A DNA stretch of 64,000 bases from Corynebacterium ammoniagenes DSM 20306 (GCF_001941425.1 NZ_CP009244.1:1736001-1800000); one strand, 5' to 3'. Shown: positions 51,708-61,443, numbered from the stretch's first letter. Numbers and translations are program-made. Notes: generated by a model not told the origin, from the sequence alone.

Positions 51708-51827
51708 GACCTGACAGCTGCAGAAACTCCCATGGCCGAGTGGTATTCATCCCACTGCAACAAGTGATGGTGATTAAGCCTGTGAGCACTGGGATTTTTA
51801 GGGTTGAAGGCCTAGAATAGACCTTAA

Positions 51828-53021
51828 ATGACTACTCAGTTTTCTTCCCTGACCAACCAGCAGGGGCAAGCACCTGAGGACAATTCTGTGTCTCTTGGCC
51901 TTCCCCAGTTGGGACTTAAACACGACTCCAGCTCCACCCCCTACCTGCCGGAGGATTTACCGGAGGCCAACGCTGACGGCTCCCGGAGCTTAAAGGATAA
52001 ATTCGGCCGCGTTGCGCGCGATCTCCGCGTATCTTTAACTGACCGCTGCAACCTGCGCTGCACGTATTGTATGCCAGCAGAAGGTTTGGAGTGGATGCCC
52101 ACGGAGCACACGCTTGACGATGACGAGGTGGTCCGCCTCATCACCCTCGCCGTTACCCAGCTCGGCATCCGCCAGATTCGTTTTACCGGCGGTGAGCCGC
52201 TGTTGCGTAAATCCTTGGAATACATCATCGCGGAGACTAAAAAGCTGCGCACCGATGAAGGACGTGCTCCTTCCATTGCGCTGACTACCAATGGTTTAGG
52301 CCTGGAACACCGCGCGAAGAGACTTCATGAGGCGGGCCTAGACCGCGTCAATATTTCCTTAGACACCATTGATAAGCAGCGCTATGCACAACTAACCCGG
52401 CGCGACCGGCTCGGTGGGGTGATGAAGGCTATCGATGCTGCCATTGAGGTCGGCCTTAATCCCGTCAAGATCAATGCCGTGGTCATGCCGGGTGTCAATG
52501 AAGACGACATTGTTCCACTAGCAAAGTTCGCGTTGCGCAAAGGCGCGCAGCTGCGCTTTATTGAACAGATGCCGCTGGGTCCGCGCGAGAAATGGAAGCG
52601 CTCGGATATGGTCACCGCCGACGATATTTTAAGCCGGCTGGACGCGCAGCTGAGCTTAACTCCTGCGGAAGAACCTCGGGGTTCTGCGCCGGCGCAATTG
52701 TGGAATGCAGAATACGTCGACGAGGAATACTCCAGTGAGAATCCCGCAACTTACCGCGGCAGTATCGGCGTGATTGCTTCTGTTACCCGACCTTTCTGCG
52801 GCGACTGTGATCGCACGCGTTTGACCACTGATGGTGCCGTGCGTAATTGTCTGTTCGGCAATTCTGAGACGTCCCTGCGTGATTTGATGCGCGCGGGCGC
52901 TAGTGATGAAGAGTTACTAGCTGCCTGGGCTGGCGAGATGTGGCGGAAAAAGCCGGGGCACGGGATGGATGATGAGGGCTTTTTGCAGCCAGATCGCCCA
53001 ATGTCCGCTATCGGTGGTTAA
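51828..53021 (+). CDS. moaA: GTP 3',8-cyclase MoaA
   Basis: The radical-SAM enzyme of the first molybdenum cofactor step. 397 residues: a 55-residue polar N-terminal extension, then LRVSLTDRCNLRCTYCMPAEG with the CxxxCxxC radical-SAM cluster near residues 70-85, IRFTGGEPLLRKSLEYI near residue 115, and the C-terminal cluster FCGDCDRTRLTTDGAVRNCLFG near residue 325. No Shine-Dalgarno is visible; TAGAAT at 51813-51818 close to the ATG suggests a leaderless mRNA. Followed by moeA with overlap or a short gap. Confidence 0.96.
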   Translation: MTTQFSSLTNQQGQAPEDNSVSLGLPQLGLKHDSSSTPYLPEDLPEANADGSRSLKDKFGRVARDLRVSLTDRCNLRCTYCMPAEGLEWMPTEHTLDDDEVVRLITLAVTQLGIRQIRFTGGEPLLRKSLEYIIAETKKLRTDEGRAPSIALTTNGLGLEHRAKRLHEAGLDRVNISLDTIDKQRYAQLTRRDRLGGVMKAIDAAIEVGLNPVKINAVVMPGVNEDDIVPLAKFALRKGAQLRFIEQMPLGPREKWKRSDMVTADDILSRLDAQLSLTPAEEPRGSAPAQLWNAEYVDEEYSSENPATYRGSIGVIASVTRPFCGDCDRTRLTTDGAVRNCLFGNSETSLRDLMRAGASDEELLAAWAGEMWRKKPGHGMDDEGFLQPDRPMSAIGG

Positions 53022-53034
53022 GGTCAATTTGGAC

Positions 53035-54294
53035 ATGCGCGCCATCGCAGAACATCAAGCCGCAGTGCTATCTCACGCTGAGGTGCTTCCTACAGAAACC
53101 ATCGCCGTGGATGTTGAAGCACTCTCTCGCACTCTCGCCGCGGATCAGCTGGCCATCAACGCGATTCCGCCATTTGATAATTCAGCGATGGATGGCTTTA
53201 TTATCCACCGCGCTGATCTCGATTCCGGCGGCAATGCTCAACTGCGGGTTGACGGTGAGGTCGCAGCAGGTGATGCTGCGCAAATACCACCGCTCGGCGC
53301 AGCAGTCCGCATCATGACCGGCGCGCCGGTGGATACTACCGACGAAGATTTAGTCATTGTGCCCGTCGAGTACACCGATATTGAGCCCGGCCCCCAGCCG
53401 CTTCCCCGCCAGGTGCGAATCGACGGCTTTGACTCCAGAAAACTACATATTCGTCGCAAGGGCGAATCGTTGCAGGTTGGTCAACAGTGCGCGCATGCGG
53501 GTCAAGATATCGATGTCGGGATGCTATCAACGCTGATTTCCGCAGGTATTGGCCAAGTCGAGGTCTATGCCCTTCCGCGGGTCGCCGTGGTATCCACCGG
53601 CAATGAATTGCGTCAGACTGGTGAAAGCTTGGACGAGGGAAAAATCCCTGATTCCAATAGCCCGATGATTGCTGGTTTAGTGCGCGCCTGTGGGATAGAC
53701 CAGGTCACTATTGCGCACTGCGATGATAGCCCTGAACATCTGCGCAAGCTTTTTACGGATTTGTCTGCGAATCATGATGTCATTATCACCACCGGCGGGG
53801 TCGCTGTCGGCGTATACGACGTGGTGCGCGATGTGCTGAACACGCACGCAAGCCCGTCATGGTTTGGCCGGGTTCAGCACAAGCCAGGCTCGCACCAAGG
53901 ACTTTCTTTGTGGGCACATGATGACCACCGGCAGGTGCCGGTGGTGTCATTGCCGGGAAATCCCGTCGCAGCTTTTGTGTCCTTTCACCTGTACGTACAC
54001 CCGCTGCTGAATAAGCTTCGCGGCAAGCAGACGTTAGACCGACCGACGAAGATTTCAGCCCAGGTGGTGGGAGAACCTCCCAGCGCCCGTGACCGAGACG
54101 TGCTGGTGCCCGCGATTGTGGATTTCACACAACTCCCAACTATGGTCACGCCATTTCATGGCCGCCATGTCGGCTCGCACATGATTAGTTCCTTGGTGGG
54201 GGTCAATGCCATGCTGCATCTACGCGCCGGAGAAGCAGCGCTGGCAGAAGGCGCTATGGTGGAAGTGCTCTTGCTGCCTTCTGTGACCAGATAA
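53035..54294 (+). CDS. moeA: Molybdopterin molybdotransferase MoeA
   Basis: Inserts molybdate into adenylated molybdopterin. About 419 residues: IPPFDNSAMDGFIIHRADL near residue 45, the VRIMTGAPVDTTDEDLVIVPVEYT region, RVAVVSTGNEL near residue 190, GKIPDSNSPMIAGLVRACG, the DVIITTGGVAVGVYDVVRDVL loop, and VVSLPGNPVAAFVSFHLYVHPLL near residue 310. The frame begins inside moaA; possible starts are GTG 53014, TTG 53029 and ATG 53035. Located in moaA-moeA-moaC-mobA. Confidence 0.95.
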   Translation: MRAIAEHQAAVLSHAEVLPTETIAVDVEALSRTLAADQLAINAIPPFDNSAMDGFIIHRADLDSGGNAQLRVDGEVAAGDAAQIPPLGAAVRIMTGAPVDTTDEDLVIVPVEYTDIEPGPQPLPRQVRIDGFDSRKLHIRRKGESLQVGQQCAHAGQDIDVGMLSTLISAGIGQVEVYALPRVAVVSTGNELRQTGESLDEGKIPDSNSPMIAGLVRACGIDQVTIAHCDDSPEHLRKLFTDLSANHDVIITTGGVAVGVYDVVRDVLNTHASPSWFGRVQHKPGSHQGLSLWAHDDHRQVPVVSLPGNPVAAFVSFHLYVHPLLNKLRGKQTLDRPTKISAQVVGEPPSARDRDVLVPAIVDFTQLPTMVTPFHGRHVGSHMISSLVGVNAMLHLRAGEAALAEGAMVEVLLLPSVTR

Positions 54295-54340
54295 TCTTGG
54301 TATATCTGCACGTTACTAACTAGAAAGTAGAATATTCTCG

Positions 54341-54817
54341 ATGAAATTCACGCATCTGGATAATGCTGGCGACGCGTACATGGTTGACGTTACGGAGAAG
54401 GCTCCCACGATTCGCGCGGCGACCGCACAAGGTGAAGTCGCGTGCTCCCCCGAGATTATCCAAGCACTGCGTGAAGGCACCGTTCCCAAAGGTGATGTGT
54501 TGGCGGTCGCGCGCATCGCGGGTATCGCTGCGGCCAAGAAGGTGCCGGAGTTGTTGCCGCTGGCGCACACCATTGGCGTCCATGGTGCCAAGGTGGAGGT
54601 GGAGCTTGCCGATGACCACGTCTTCATCGAGGCCACTGTGCGCACTGCCGATCGCACCGGGGTGGAGATGGAAGCGCTCACTGCGGTTAATGTTGCGGCA
54701 TTGGCCATTATTGACATGGTCAAAGGTGTTGACCGCAGCGCTTATATTCGCCGCTGTGGCATCACCGCGAAATCCGGGGGCCGCTCCGGGGATTGGTCGC
54801 GGGAGCTTCCACAATAA
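54341..54817 (+). CDS. moaC: Cyclic pyranopterin monophosphate synthase MoaC
   Basis: Acts after MoaA to make cPMP. 158 residues, full length: KFTHLDNAGDAYMVDVTEKAPTIRAATAQGEV at the start, the conserved KGDVLAVARIAGIAAAKKVPELLPLAHTIGV, and GVEMEALTAVNVAALAIIDMVKGVDR in the active-site region. It lies 46 bp after moeA. Confidence 0.97.
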   Translation: MKFTHLDNAGDAYMVDVTEKAPTIRAATAQGEVACSPEIIQALREGTVPKGDVLAVARIAGIAAAKKVPELLPLAHTIGVHGAKVEVELADDHVFIEATVRTADRTGVEMEALTAVNVAALAIIDMVKGVDRSAYIRRCGITAKSGGRSGDWSRELPQ

Positions 54818-54861
54818 ATAGCTCGGTAGAAACTACGAACTCAATATAAGGACTGATATAC

Positions 54862-55488
54862 ATGGCACGCGCTGCAGGCCGTGATGTAGCCACGATTGTT
54901 GTCGCAGGTGGTCAGGGCACACGCATGGGCGGAGTCGATAAAGCAAGCGTAACGGTTCATGGAGTACGGCTAGTGGATCGCCTAATCGCACAGCTGCCGG
55001 TGAGCACCAAGTACGTGGTGGTCTCACCGCATGATTTAGGGCTTCCCGCTACCTGCGAGCAGCCCCCTTTCGGCGGGCCCGTCGCAGGAATTCATGCAGG
55101 TTATCACTACCTGATGGAAAATTTTCCACACTTGGACTACATCGCCATTTTGCCTGTCGATGCCCCCGATTCCCCGCAGATTCTCCCGCGGCTGTATGAA
55201 GCTTTGCGCGAGGCACCCGGCGCGAATCTCGCGCTGATTCGCAGCCAGGATGGCAGCTTGCAAAACCTCTGCGCGCTGTGGCGTGCTAAAGCGCTGGCAC
55301 AGGCCTTAGACGCGCTGGGCAATCCGCGCAATCAATCGGTGCGGCGGCTTTTAGCGCATGCCGGTCGCATTATCGAAGTAGAAGGCACCGGCGAAGAACG
55401 CGACTATGACACGCGCCAAGAAGCCGCGGAATACGCCTCGTCTGCGGCCGTGCAGTTTCAGCGCGCTAAGCTTCCGCGGCCGCTTTAA
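54862..55488 (+). CDS. mobA: Molybdenum cofactor guanylyltransferase MobA
   Basis: Adds GMP to the molybdenum cofactor to form the bis-MGD type required by NarG. 208 residues with the nucleotidyl-transferase start TIVVAGGQGTRMGGVDKASVTV near residue 12, FGGPVAGIHAGYHY near residue 72, and the metal-binding ILPVDAPDSPQIL near residue 95. AAGGA lies 9 nt upstream of the ATG. Its stop overlaps that of the convergent oxidoreductase gene by 4 bp within TTAA. Confidence 0.92.
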   Translation: MARAAGRDVATIVVAGGQGTRMGGVDKASVTVHGVRLVDRLIAQLPVSTKYVVVSPHDLGLPATCEQPPFGGPVAGIHAGYHYLMENFPHLDYIAILPVDAPDSPQILPRLYEALREAPGANLALIRSQDGSLQNLCALWRAKALAQALDALGNPRNQSVRRLLAHAGRIIEVEGTGEERDYDTRQEAAEYASSAAVQFQRAKLPRPL

Positions 55489-58367
55489 GAACTGGGGTGG
55501 CGCTGGGTAGCAAGCTCCAAGAGCTCTAACACGTGGCGGTACGGCCGGCCCGTGGCGCGCGTCATGCCCAGCTCACAGGTGCGGTTGGAGGATACGTGGA
55601 AGTCAGCATCAATTCCTGCTACCTCTGCTGCTTCTCGCGCGGTAGCACTGTCGGTTAGCTCCGGATGCAGCATGCCCCGGTCGCCCGCATAACCGCAACA
55701 GCCCCAGCTATATGGGATGGCAACGTCTTTCGCCGCGAGGTTTGCTACCTGCTCTATCGCGGGCAAAAGTCCCAAATGCTCCGATGAGCACGTGGGGTGA
55801 ATGGTCACAGACTCAACCGGCGCGGTCACGGTCAATTTCTCGGCGAGGTGCTCGGCGGTAAAGGAAATCGAATCGGTCACGGTGATTCCCGTGTCTTTGA
55901 CCATGGCGATAAAACCCTCGGTGCAACTAGACGCATCGACGATGACGGGAAGTTCGCCGCCGCGGGTGGCATCGTCAAGCACTGCGCGGACCCTATCTTC
56001 CATGACCTGGTGGCCTTCCGCCATGCCTTTCGATGTCCAAGGCGTACCACAGCACAACGAGTCAATGGCTTCAGGGATTTCTACCGCTACCCCGGCGCGC
56101 TGCAACAGCCGCAGGAAAGCTTCGGTGACACCAATGCCGCCTTTTTGCGGACCGAACATGGCATTAACACAGGCTGGAACGTACACAGCTTGGACCTCGG
56201 CGGTGCTATCGCCGACGATGCGGCCAAGCTTAGAACGGCGCACCCCGCCGGTGGGAAGCTCCGGCTGATACTGCGGCATGGTCTCCGTGCCCACTAGCGC
56301 ACGGCCAATATCGCTGACGGTCTTTGCGAGACCTGTCGGCAACCGGTAGGCACCACTGAGCGCAATCGAGGCTCCGCGATTGACCGTGGACCAACCAGAA
56401 GCTGCGCCTTTCCAGACCTTTTGCTCGAGCTTCTTGGAATCCTCGCGGCGTAATTGCTTGATGAACTTGCCGGTGTCGATGTCCACGGGGCAGGCGCGCA
56501 CGCACAGGGAATCAACGGCGCAGGTCTGCTTGCCCATGTATTCGTAGTCTTTATCCAGCTCGGCTACCGTCGCTGTGTCACCTTCCTGCTCCGCTTTCGC
56601 GCGAGCGCGGCGAACGACAATGCGCTGGCGCGGTGTGAGCGTGAGGTCTTTCGAAGGACAGACTGGTTCGCAGTAACCGCACTCCACGCACGGATCAATT
56701 TCGGCTTCCACCGTGGGATTGAGCTTGACGTTGCTGATGTGTGCGGTCGGGTCTTCATCCAAGATGACCCCCGGGTTGAGGATGCCGCGCGGATCAATCG
56801 CCTTTTTCAGCTCCTGCATCACCTCATAGAGCTCATCGCCATATTGACGGCGCACGAAGGGCGCCATGGCGCGGCCGGTGCCGTGTTCAGCTTTGAGGTT
56901 GCCTTCAGCATCGAGGACAAGATCAACCATGTCATCGGTAAATTTGTTGTAGCGCGAGAGGTTCTTCTCTCCCTCGAAGCGGTCAGTGAGCAAGAAGTGA
57001 ATATTGCCGTCTTTGGCGTGGCCAAAAATCACCGCGTCATCGTAGCCATTGGCGTTAAACAAATCTTGCAGCCCGGCGCAGGTAGCCGCGAGGCGTTCAA
57101 CAGGAACCGCCACGTCTTCCAGCAATGCCGTGGTGCCGGAAGGACGTGCTTTGGCCACTTTCGCGTACAGCCCCTTGCGAAACTGCCAGGCGCTATTGCG
57201 GTCGGCCGCGGCAGTAGAAAATGCCGAGGGCTGGAATAGTTCTAAGTCATCGAGTAATTTCTGCCCAATATTCTCGCGCTCACGGAGCTCTTCTTCGCTT
57301 TGGGCGTGATACTCAATTAACAGCGCGGCCTGCTGGTCCACCTCAAAACCCTGGATGGACTGCGGTGCATCGGCAAAGCTTTGTCCTACTTTAATCGACG
57401 CTGCATCCATGAGCTCCAAGGTGGCAGCACCCGTGCTCACTAGTTCCGGTAGCGCGGAGGTTGCGCTGTGCAGTTGCGAAAACACCGCCACGGTGGTGGT
57501 TGCCAGCTTCGCCACGGGAATGGTGTCAAAGGTTGCTTCCGCAACAAAGGCGAGCGTGCCTTCGGAGCCCACCACGAGGTGTTCCAGAATCTTCGCGGGG
57601 CCTTCAAAATCCAAGAAGGAGTTCAAGCCATAGCCCATGGTGTTTTTAATGGCGAAGTGCCGCTGAATAATCTCCACCGACGTGGGATTTTCTTTCACCC
57701 GGCGTTGCAGCTGCAGCAGCTTGTCCGCCAGCTGCGGTTCCAGGGCATACAGCTTGTCATCGGCATCGGGCGCACCGGTGTCAATGATGGTGCCCGAGGG
57801 CAAGACCAAGGTCAGCCCGCGCAGTGTTTGATAGGTATTAAATTCCGTACCGCAGGCCATGCCGGAAGAATTATTGTTGACCACACCACCGATGGTCGCG
57901 GCTGATTCGCTGGCGGGGTCCGGACCTAACTTGCGGCCATACAGCGCCAAGCGTGCATTGACCTGCGCTACGGTCAGTCCCGGTTCAACGCGGACAACGC
58001 GGCCTTGCTCTTCCACGGCCATGTTGCGAAAGCCGCGGCGGACATCGACAAGCAAGCCATCGCCCGATGCCTGTCCGGACAAAGATGTTCCACCAGAACG
58101 CAAGGTCACGGGCAGGTTGTGCTGCTTGGCAACGCGAAAGGCATGCGCTACCTCATACACGTCGGAGGCTACAATCACGGCCTTGGGGACGTGGTAATAA
58201 TGCGAGGCATCACTGGCGTAGGCAACACGGTCAATCAATCGTGAGCGCACATCAGCGCTGTCGATTTCCTCACGCAGGCTAGCTAGGGCGTGCTCGGAAA
58301 TAACGCTGTGATCGTTGTTGAGTAAAGAAGTGGAAGACGTGGAAGAAGTGGAAGACGCAGTAGTCAT
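55485..58367 (-). CDS. FAD-linked/Fe-S oxidoreductase (D-lactate dehydrogenase type)
   Basis: A 960-residue fusion. The N-terminal FAD-binding domain has LPVTLRSGGTSLSGQASGDGLLVDVRRGF near residue 90. The middle has the FAD-linked oxidase C domain (VFGHAKDGNIHFLL-type segment near residue 450). Two [4Fe-4S] motifs follow, CVECGYCEPVCPSKDLTLTPRQR near residue 560 and CAVDSLCVRACPVD near residue 610, then a CCG domain (DSLCCGTPW, WGCCGYAGDRG). This layout fits respiratory D-lactate or glycolate dehydrogenases; the exact acid is not deducible. The start is a run of Ser/Thr residues. It interrupts the molybdenum cluster. Confidence 0.9.
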   Translation of the reverse strand: MTTASSTSSTSSTSLLNNDHSVISEHALASLREEIDSADVRSRLIDRVAYASDASHYYHVPKAVIVASDVYEVAHAFRVAKQHNLPVTLRSGGTSLSGQASGDGLLVDVRRGFRNMAVEEQGRVVRVEPGLTVAQVNARLALYGRKLGPDPASESAATIGGVVNNNSSGMACGTEFNTYQTLRGLTLVLPSGTIIDTGAPDADDKLYALEPQLADKLLQLQRRVKENPTSVEIIQRHFAIKNTMGYGLNSFLDFEGPAKILEHLVVGSEGTLAFVAEATFDTIPVAKLATTTVAVFSQLHSATSALPELVSTGAATLELMDAASIKVGQSFADAPQSIQGFEVDQQAALLIEYHAQSEEELRERENIGQKLLDDLELFQPSAFSTAAADRNSAWQFRKGLYAKVAKARPSGTTALLEDVAVPVERLAATCAGLQDLFNANGYDDAVIFGHAKDGNIHFLLTDRFEGEKNLSRYNKFTDDMVDLVLDAEGNLKAEHGTGRAMAPFVRRQYGDELYEVMQELKKAIDPRGILNPGVILDEDPTAHISNVKLNPTVEAEIDPCVECGYCEPVCPSKDLTLTPRQRIVVRRARAKAEQEGDTATVAELDKDYEYMGKQTCAVDSLCVRACPVDIDTGKFIKQLRREDSKKLEQKVWKGAASGWSTVNRGASIALSGAYRLPTGLAKTVSDIGRALVGTETMPQYQPELPTGGVRRSKLGRIVGDSTAEVQAVYVPACVNAMFGPQKGGIGVTEAFLRLLQRAGVAVEIPEAIDSLCCGTPWTSKGMAEGHQVMEDRVRAVLDDATRGGELPVIVDASSCTEGFIAMVKDTGITVTDSISFTAEHLAEKLTVTAPVESVTIHPTCSSEHLGLLPAIEQVANLAAKDVAIPYSWGCCGYAGDRGMLHPELTDSATAREAAEVAGIDADFHVSSNRTCELGMTRATGRPYRHVLELLELATQRHPSS

Positions 58368-58607
58368 GGGGTCCTTCTAGGATTTTTGTTCTCCGGCGAC
58401 CACTAGGAATTGGTGTGCTTTTACACAGGCTTTTGTCCTAATAGTCGAATATGACCGATCTTAACGTGACCGCGCTTACTGTGTCCTGCATTCTGGGCAC
58501 TGAAGGGTGACTTTAAAGGCTTCATCGCTGATTCGGTAGGGGAAATTGATGATAATCTGAGCATGGTTCTAAACACGACTTTTCCCGTTTATTATTGGAG
58601 ATGAAAA
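58368..58607. promoter_or_regulatory. Divergent promoter region of the FAD/Fe-S oxidoreductase and modA
   Basis: 240 bp without a gene. It should contain the modA promoter, whose Shine-Dalgarno GGAG precedes the start by about 9 nt, and the promoter of the oxidoreductase. A short GTGT/ACAC hairpin lies near 58416-58429. No obvious ModE-type palindrome is seen. Confidence 0.45.
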
Positions 58608-59387
58608 ATGAAGGCTCGCGTTCTATCTGGATTGGCCATCTTGTCGTTGGCGACTGCTTTGACGGCCTGCTCAGATTCTTCTGAGTCCGATGCGAGCGCT
58701 GATGGAAATTCAGCAGAACGCACCGAGCTTAATGTTCTGGCCGCGTCGTCGACGCGAGTCTTCAACGACGAGCTTAAGGACAAGGCCGCAGAGTTTGAGC
58801 CTCCCGCAATCCTTCTTATCAACAACGCAGGCTCGTCGACTCTCGTGCAGCAGCTTGTCGATGGCGCTCCGGGCGACGTGTTAATCACCGCCGATGAAAA
58901 GAATATGACTGATGCGCAAGATGCCGGCGTGGTCGAAGATCCCGTGCAGCTTGCATCGAATGTCATGGTCATGGTCGTTCCTTCCGGTAACCCCGGCGGC
59001 ATTGAGTCGGTCGAAGACATCAGCGATGACAACACCTTTGTTCTTTGCGACCCGCAGGTTCCGTGCGGCACGGTGTCCGAATCGATCATAAAATCCAAGG
59101 ATTTAGACGTCACCGCTGATTCGCTGGAGCACCAAGTTGCTGACGTACTCGGCAAGGTAACCTCCGGCGAAGCAGACGCCGGTTGGGTCTACGCGACTGA
59201 TGCGGCGGCCGCCGGCGATACCGTCGAAGTCATTGATATCGACGGGGCGGAAGAATTTACCAATGGCATTTTCGGCGCCGTAGTATCTGATTCCGAAAAT
59301 GCGGATTCCGCGCAGCAGCTGCTTGATCTTCTCGCCGATGATTTTGATGACATCTGGCGCGACTACGGCTTTACTCCAGAAGACTAA
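58608..59387 (+). CDS. modA: Molybdate ABC transporter substrate-binding lipoprotein ModA
   Basis: Binds molybdate outside the membrane. 259 residues: a lipoprotein signal with lipobox LTACSDSS (cysteine near residue 21), then the ModA fold with LNVLAASSTRVFNDEL, LLINNAGSSTLVQQLVDGAPGDVLITADEKNMTDA, ASNVMVMVVPSGNPGGIESVEDI and SGEADAGWVYATDAAAAGD. Leads modA-modBC, 20 bp before the fused gene. It supplies the metal for the molybdenum cofactor enzymes upstream. Confidence 0.93.
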   Translation: MKARVLSGLAILSLATALTACSDSSESDASADGNSAERTELNVLAASSTRVFNDELKDKAAEFEPPAILLINNAGSSTLVQQLVDGAPGDVLITADEKNMTDAQDAGVVEDPVQLASNVMVMVVPSGNPGGIESVEDISDDNTFVLCDPQVPCGTVSESIIKSKDLDVTADSLEHQVADVLGKVTSGEADAGWVYATDAAAAGDTVEVIDIDGAEEFTNGIFGAVVSDSENADSAQQLLDLLADDFDDIWRDYGFTPED

Positions 59388-59407
59388 TTACCTAGATTCT
59401 CACCACG

Positions 59408-61351
59408 ATGACCTCTTCTCCCGCTCACGCCTCTAGCACCTCTGCCCCGTCGATGTCTGCGCAACTGCATGCGGTACGGCAGAAAGTACCCGTGCTATTT
59501 GTCGCGATTGGGATTGTGGCCATCGCCTATATTGGTCTTCCTGTCATCGCGCTGGCCCTGCGCGTGCCATGGGCTGAATTTGCCACTATTGCTACCGACC
59601 CCAGCACGGTAGAACTGCTGAAGACGACATTGGCCGCGGCCGCGTGGTCCACGGTCATCGCCACGGTTTTAGGCACCGCGCTGGCCCTGTGGCTGTCCCA
59701 ATTACGCCGTGGAGCATCGGCCGTGCGACTGTTGGTCTATCTCCCACTGGCCATGCCGCCGGTGGTCTCCGGCCTAGCTCTCACCGCCCTGATTGGCCGT
59801 CGCGGACTCTTTGCCCCAGTCCTGGATTTTCTGGGCTGGGGATTTGCCTTTGCCTTCCCCGGGGTCGTGGCAGCGCACGTCTTTGTCACGCTACCTTTCG
59901 TGGTCGTGGCCGTCGATTCCGCTCTTCGCCAAATCGATTCTGAAATCACTGCCTCGGCACGCGGTGTCGGAATTGGGCAGTGGACGATTCTCGGACGCAT
60001 TACATTGCCGACTATCGCCCCAGCTATTGTGACCGGCCTGGGATTAGCTTTTGCGCGCTCACTCGGGGAATTCGGCACGACCATTACGTTTGCGGGCTCG
60101 ATGCCCGGGGTGACCCGTACCCTGCCTTTAGGTATTTACCTCGAGCGCGAAGTCAGCGCGGACAATGCCTATGCACTATCGGCCATCCTCATCGGAATTG
60201 CGGTCTTAAGCCTCATCGTGGCTGGAATACCCATGTTTTTCGGCCGCAAGCCTGCCCAGCGCGCACATATTCTCGACGAGATGGACATCGAAGCGCTGCG
60301 ACAGTTGACCAAGCCTTCCGGGATAAGTCCAGAAATAACTGTAACCTCCAATGGCACAACGACTCATTTTCCCGCTGGCGAGACCACCGCCATCGTGGGT
60401 ATGAATGGCTGCGGTAAAACCACGTTGGTCAGCTTGATTGCTGGGCGACTAACGTCGGCTAATTTCCAGCTTCACGACGATGTCGATATCGTCTTGCAAA
60501 CCCAAAACCCCGCGTTACCCAAAATCTCTACGGTGCATCAGGCCATCACCATGGTGACAAAGAGTTCAGCACAAACGGATGCTCTCTTGGACGCGGCGGG
60601 CCTTGCGCCGTTGCGTAATATCCGCGTCTCCACTCTCTCCGGTGGCCAGGCCGCCCAAGTAGCCCTGGTGCGCGCACTTGCTGCCAAGCCCACGGCGCTA
60701 ATTTTGGATGAACCACTCGCGGCCATCGATGTGGCATCGGCTGCGCGGTGGCGGCGTTTCTTACACGCCACTTCAACGGATCGCACCACCTTGATGATTA
60801 CGCATAATGCCCTCGATATTGCTGGGCTTTCGCATAATATTGCCGTGCTGGAAGGCGGCCGCGTTGTCGCTTTTGGAGACACCACAGAAATCCTCAGCGT
60901 TCCACCGACGGCATTCGTCGCAGACCTAGCGGGACTTAACCGTCTACAAGGGACCATCCAATCGATCGATGACGAGGGCCATGCCATCATCGATTCCCAC
61001 AACCAAGACATCCACGGAGTCTTAGAGTTCTCCCCCACGCTCTCCACGAATAACGTAGCTCCTACTGGCTTAGGTACCGCTGGGCAGGCAGCCACGGCGG
61101 TGTTTTCTCCTTATGATGTTCAGCTGCACTTAGACCCGCTGCGCGCAGGCTCTGGAGTCACCACTATTCGAGGCACCATCCATTCAGTCACCGCCGATTC
61201 GCTCTCGCAGCTGCGGGTTAGTGTCCGGGTTGGTGATGAACTGATTACCGTGCCCGTACCAGCAGGCCCCGCGCTCGATGCCGCGATCAACTCACTCGAG
61301 GAAGTTGCGTGCACTATCGATGCAACCAAGGTTCGCGTATACCAGCACTAA
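59408..61351 (+). CDS. modBC: Fused molybdate ABC permease-ATPase ModBC
   Basis: A single 647-residue protein joining permease and ATPase. Residues about 30-280 form the ModB-like permease with the EAA loop SARGVGIGQWTILGRITLPTIAPAIVTG near residue 190. A short linker leads to an ATPase with Walker A GMNGCGKTTL near residue 332, signature LSGGQAAQVALVRAL near residue 410, Walker B ALILDEPLAAID, and two C-terminal MOBE/TOBE segments (LNRLQGTIQSI; TIRGTIHSVTADSLSQLRVSVRV). The ATPase is shorter than usual between Walker A and the signature (about 78 residues). No frameshift is needed for the fusion. Confidence 0.93.
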   Translation: MTSSPAHASSTSAPSMSAQLHAVRQKVPVLFVAIGIVAIAYIGLPVIALALRVPWAEFATIATDPSTVELLKTTLAAAAWSTVIATVLGTALALWLSQLRRGASAVRLLVYLPLAMPPVVSGLALTALIGRRGLFAPVLDFLGWGFAFAFPGVVAAHVFVTLPFVVVAVDSALRQIDSEITASARGVGIGQWTILGRITLPTIAPAIVTGLGLAFARSLGEFGTTITFAGSMPGVTRTLPLGIYLEREVSADNAYALSAILIGIAVLSLIVAGIPMFFGRKPAQRAHILDEMDIEALRQLTKPSGISPEITVTSNGTTTHFPAGETTAIVGMNGCGKTTLVSLIAGRLTSANFQLHDDVDIVLQTQNPALPKISTVHQAITMVTKSSAQTDALLDAAGLAPLRNIRVSTLSGGQAAQVALVRALAAKPTALILDEPLAAIDVASAARWRRFLHATSTDRTTLMITHNALDIAGLSHNIAVLEGGRVVAFGDTTEILSVPPTAFVADLAGLNRLQGTIQSIDDEGHAIIDSHNQDIHGVLEFSPTLSTNNVAPTGLGTAGQAATAVFSPYDVQLHLDPLRAGSGVTTIRGTIHSVTADSLSQLRVSVRVGDELITVPVPAGPALDAAINSLEEVACTIDATKVRVYQH

Positions 61352-61394
61352 TCTCTGGGTGCCAGCTGCGTATTGGTAGCAGATACAGAAAAGC

Positions 61395-61433
61395 TCCACG
61401 TGCGTCCCCTGCTTGATGGGGAACGGATGTGGA
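61395..61433 (-). terminator. Terminator hairpin after thrB
   Basis: TCCAC/GTGGA and TCCCC/GGGGA arms (61395-61399 with 61129-type outer pairing at 61429-61433, and 61405-61409 with 61418-61422) form a two-part stem. On the minus strand AGCTTTTCTG follows. It also faces the end of modBC. Confidence 0.6.
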
Positions 61434-61443
61434 ACTTAATTAT

